Below the pieces are notes generated by a model. It made no database searches. It had not been told where the DNA came from and saw only the letters and a list, made by a program, of their open reading frames with translations. Both the position numbers and the translations under genes were made by a program. This document shows, one piece after another, positions 5,960 through 6,451 of a stretch of DNA of 6,451 nucleotides. The stretch comes from Flavobacteriales bacterium. Its GTDB lineage: Bacteria > Bacteroidota > Bacteroidia > Flavobacteriales > UA16. The stretch covers positions 1-6,451 of the forward strand of contig NYTZ01000132.1 in NCBI GenBank assembly GCA_002683735.1, written 5' to 3'. The stretch's first letter is position 1. Every line of letters starts with the position of its first letter.

Positions 5960-6145
5960 ATGTCGGCTCCGTTTGCCTTTGGCGTGGTGATCTGTGTTTT
6001 TATGGGCCGACGAGTCTTGGTGCGCACCTGGTGGCGCAACCACTCTCGCGACCTGTACGTTGTGTGCTTTGGTGGCATGCCTGCACGTGATCATCACATT
6101 ACGCATGAAGATGTAGCGAGCAGTGTCCTACGACTACAAACCTAG
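5960..6145 (+). CDS. Possible 61-aa small membrane protein
   Basis: Not recognised. The frame has an ATG in good context (ACC before the ATG) and a TAG at 6143-6145. It begins MSAPFAFGVVICVFMGRR, a short hydrophobic segment of about 14 residues followed by basic residues, which fits a membrane anchor with a positive flank. It then reads VLVRTWWRNHSRDLYVVCFG and HITHEDVASSVLRLQT. The same frame is open upstream through the stop of the 4255 gene with protein-like sequence (VDEPNRALGGLLASVIT), so it could also be a shifted continuation of that gene or of an exon. Codons of the R-N-Y type are moderately enriched. It lies 58 nt past the zinc-finger gene stop, and no homologue is known to me. Confidence 0.3.
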   Translation: MSAPFAFGVVICVFMGRRVLVRTWWRNHSRDLYVVCFGGMPARDHHITHEDVASSVLRLQT

Positions 6146-6150
6146 CACCA

Positions 6151-6220
6151 CCTCCAGTCCTTGCCCTCTCTTTCTCTGTGCCTCTCTATCCCTCTCTCGC
6201 TGTCTGCACTCTTCCCTGCC
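6151..6220 (+). other. Pyrimidine-rich tract (CT-rich)
   Basis: 59 of 70 bases are C or T on the + strand, with repeated CTCTCT units. It lies in the convergent region. On the + strand such a run could serve a splice acceptor (next AG at 6244-6245), but no convincing + strand exon follows. On the minus strand it would be a purine-rich run about 50 nt past the stop at 6269. Confidence 0.6.
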
Positions 6221-6223
6221 CGC

Positions 6224-6238
6224 TTGATTTCAAATCAA
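6224..6238. repeat. AT-rich palindrome in the minus-strand 3' flank
   Basis: TTGATTT-C-AAATCAA: 7-nt inverted arms around one base, 31 nt past the minus-strand stop. It is the only A+T-rich member among the window's palindromes. Confidence 0.4.
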
Positions 6239-6253
6239 TATAAAGACACCATG

Positions 6254-6267
6254 CGGCGTATTCGCCG
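6254..6267. repeat. Stop-proximal palindromic element, copy 5
   Basis: CGGCG-TATT-CGCCG. On the minus strand it reads ACGGCGAATACGCCG, starting directly after the TGA stop of the gene at 6269-6451. Its core is identical to the copy at 4205-4218. Confidence 0.6.
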
Positions 6268-6268
6268 T

Positions 6269-6451
6269 TCAGGACACGAACATCGGATTCTGTGGCTCGG
6301 CATTTCTGGGAGTCGCCAGCCTGGCTAACGAATGGACGTGCTCCACCAGCCGCGTGGGATTCACGGTGCGTAGCTGGACATCCATGGCATGCGTACCAGC
6401 CGCGCCTGCCATTGTCTTCACCTCATGCTCGGAAAGCCATGCCAGCGCGTG
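6269..6451 (-). CDS. 3' end of a minus-strand gene, unknown protein (partial)
   Basis: Not recognised. The minus-strand frame enters at the right edge and is open for 60 codons to a TGA (6271-6269). It reads HALAWLSEHEVKTMAGAAGT, HAMDVQLRTVNPTRLVEHVH and SLARLATPRNAEPQNPMFVS. Composition is balanced, with amphipathic helix character in the first 50 residues and a Pro/Asn-rich end, and no Cys or low complexity. The other two minus-strand frames hit stops within about 30 nt of the edge. A + strand frame (6228-6451) is also open but gives Cys-, Ser- and Thr-rich sequence and is taken as the shadow. The gene converges on the zinc-finger gene. A palindromic element begins immediately after the stop. 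The start and most of the protein lie outside the window. Confidence 0.45.
   Translation of the reverse strand, partial: HALAWLSEHEVKTMAGAAGTHAMDVQLRTVNPTRLVEHVHSLARLATPRNAEPQNPMFVS

Larger units (their letters stand above)
5902..6268. other. Convergent intergenic region
   Basis: Lies between the + strand stop at 5901 and the minus-strand stop at 6269. It holds a hairpin (5934-5949), one possible small frame (5960-6145), a pyrimidine tract (6151-6220) and two palindromes close to the minus-strand stop (6224-6238, 6254-6267). No tRNA or other RNA gene is seen. Confidence 0.55.

Noticed and set aside
6251..6328. ATG at 6251 as the start of a + strand gene after the pyrimidine tract
   Set aside because: The frame stops after 25 codons, its first codons are the palindromic repeat, and the minus strand carries the better coding signal.

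Overview
This looks like a nuclear genome fragment from a protist, most likely a dinoflagellate. The reasons are a GC-rich, gene-sparse layout with no bacterial operon or ribosome-binding-site structure, a CCCH zinc-finger protein of the kind abundant in dinoflagellates, an apparently intronless 1.65 kb reading frame, a credible GT-AG intron elsewhere, and many short GC-rich palindromes. The assignment is inferred. No canonical dinoflagellate spliced-leader copy, rRNA, tRNA, CRISPR array or recognisable transposon was found.

Layout on the + strand: 1-640 holds no supportable gene. About 703-917 is a short coding-like remnant with one frame break. 918-1926 is mostly unexplained and holds two copies of a palindromic element, a 9-bp hairpin and one doubtful frame (1514-2098). 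About 1927-3144 is the most interesting stretch. An intact 136-residue frame (2223-2633) sits inside a longer coding-like stretch whose frame is broken by single bases at short homopolymers, and which seems to continue across a 265-nt GT-AG intron into a last exon ending at 3144. 3145-3954 is mainly non-coding with two weak fragments. 3955-4181 is another coding-like 3' end with one homopolymer break. 4255-5901 is the one clear complete gene: 548 residues with a CCCH zinc finger, a domain that may be glycosyltransferase-like, and an acidic/RS-type tail. A possible small membrane-protein frame (5960-6145) follows. At the right edge a minus-strand gene enters the window and stops at 6269, so transcription converges at about 5902-6268, where a pyrimidine-rich tract lies.

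Two patterns stand out. A short palindrome, consensus ACGGYGNNTACRCCG, occurs five times. In three cases it lies 0, 1 or 23 nt past the stop codon of a coding-like segment. In addition, several segments join into a coherent protein only if one base is added or removed in a homopolymer, while the long zinc-finger gene is uninterrupted. That suggests decaying genes or local sequence error. No pathway linking these genes can be inferred.
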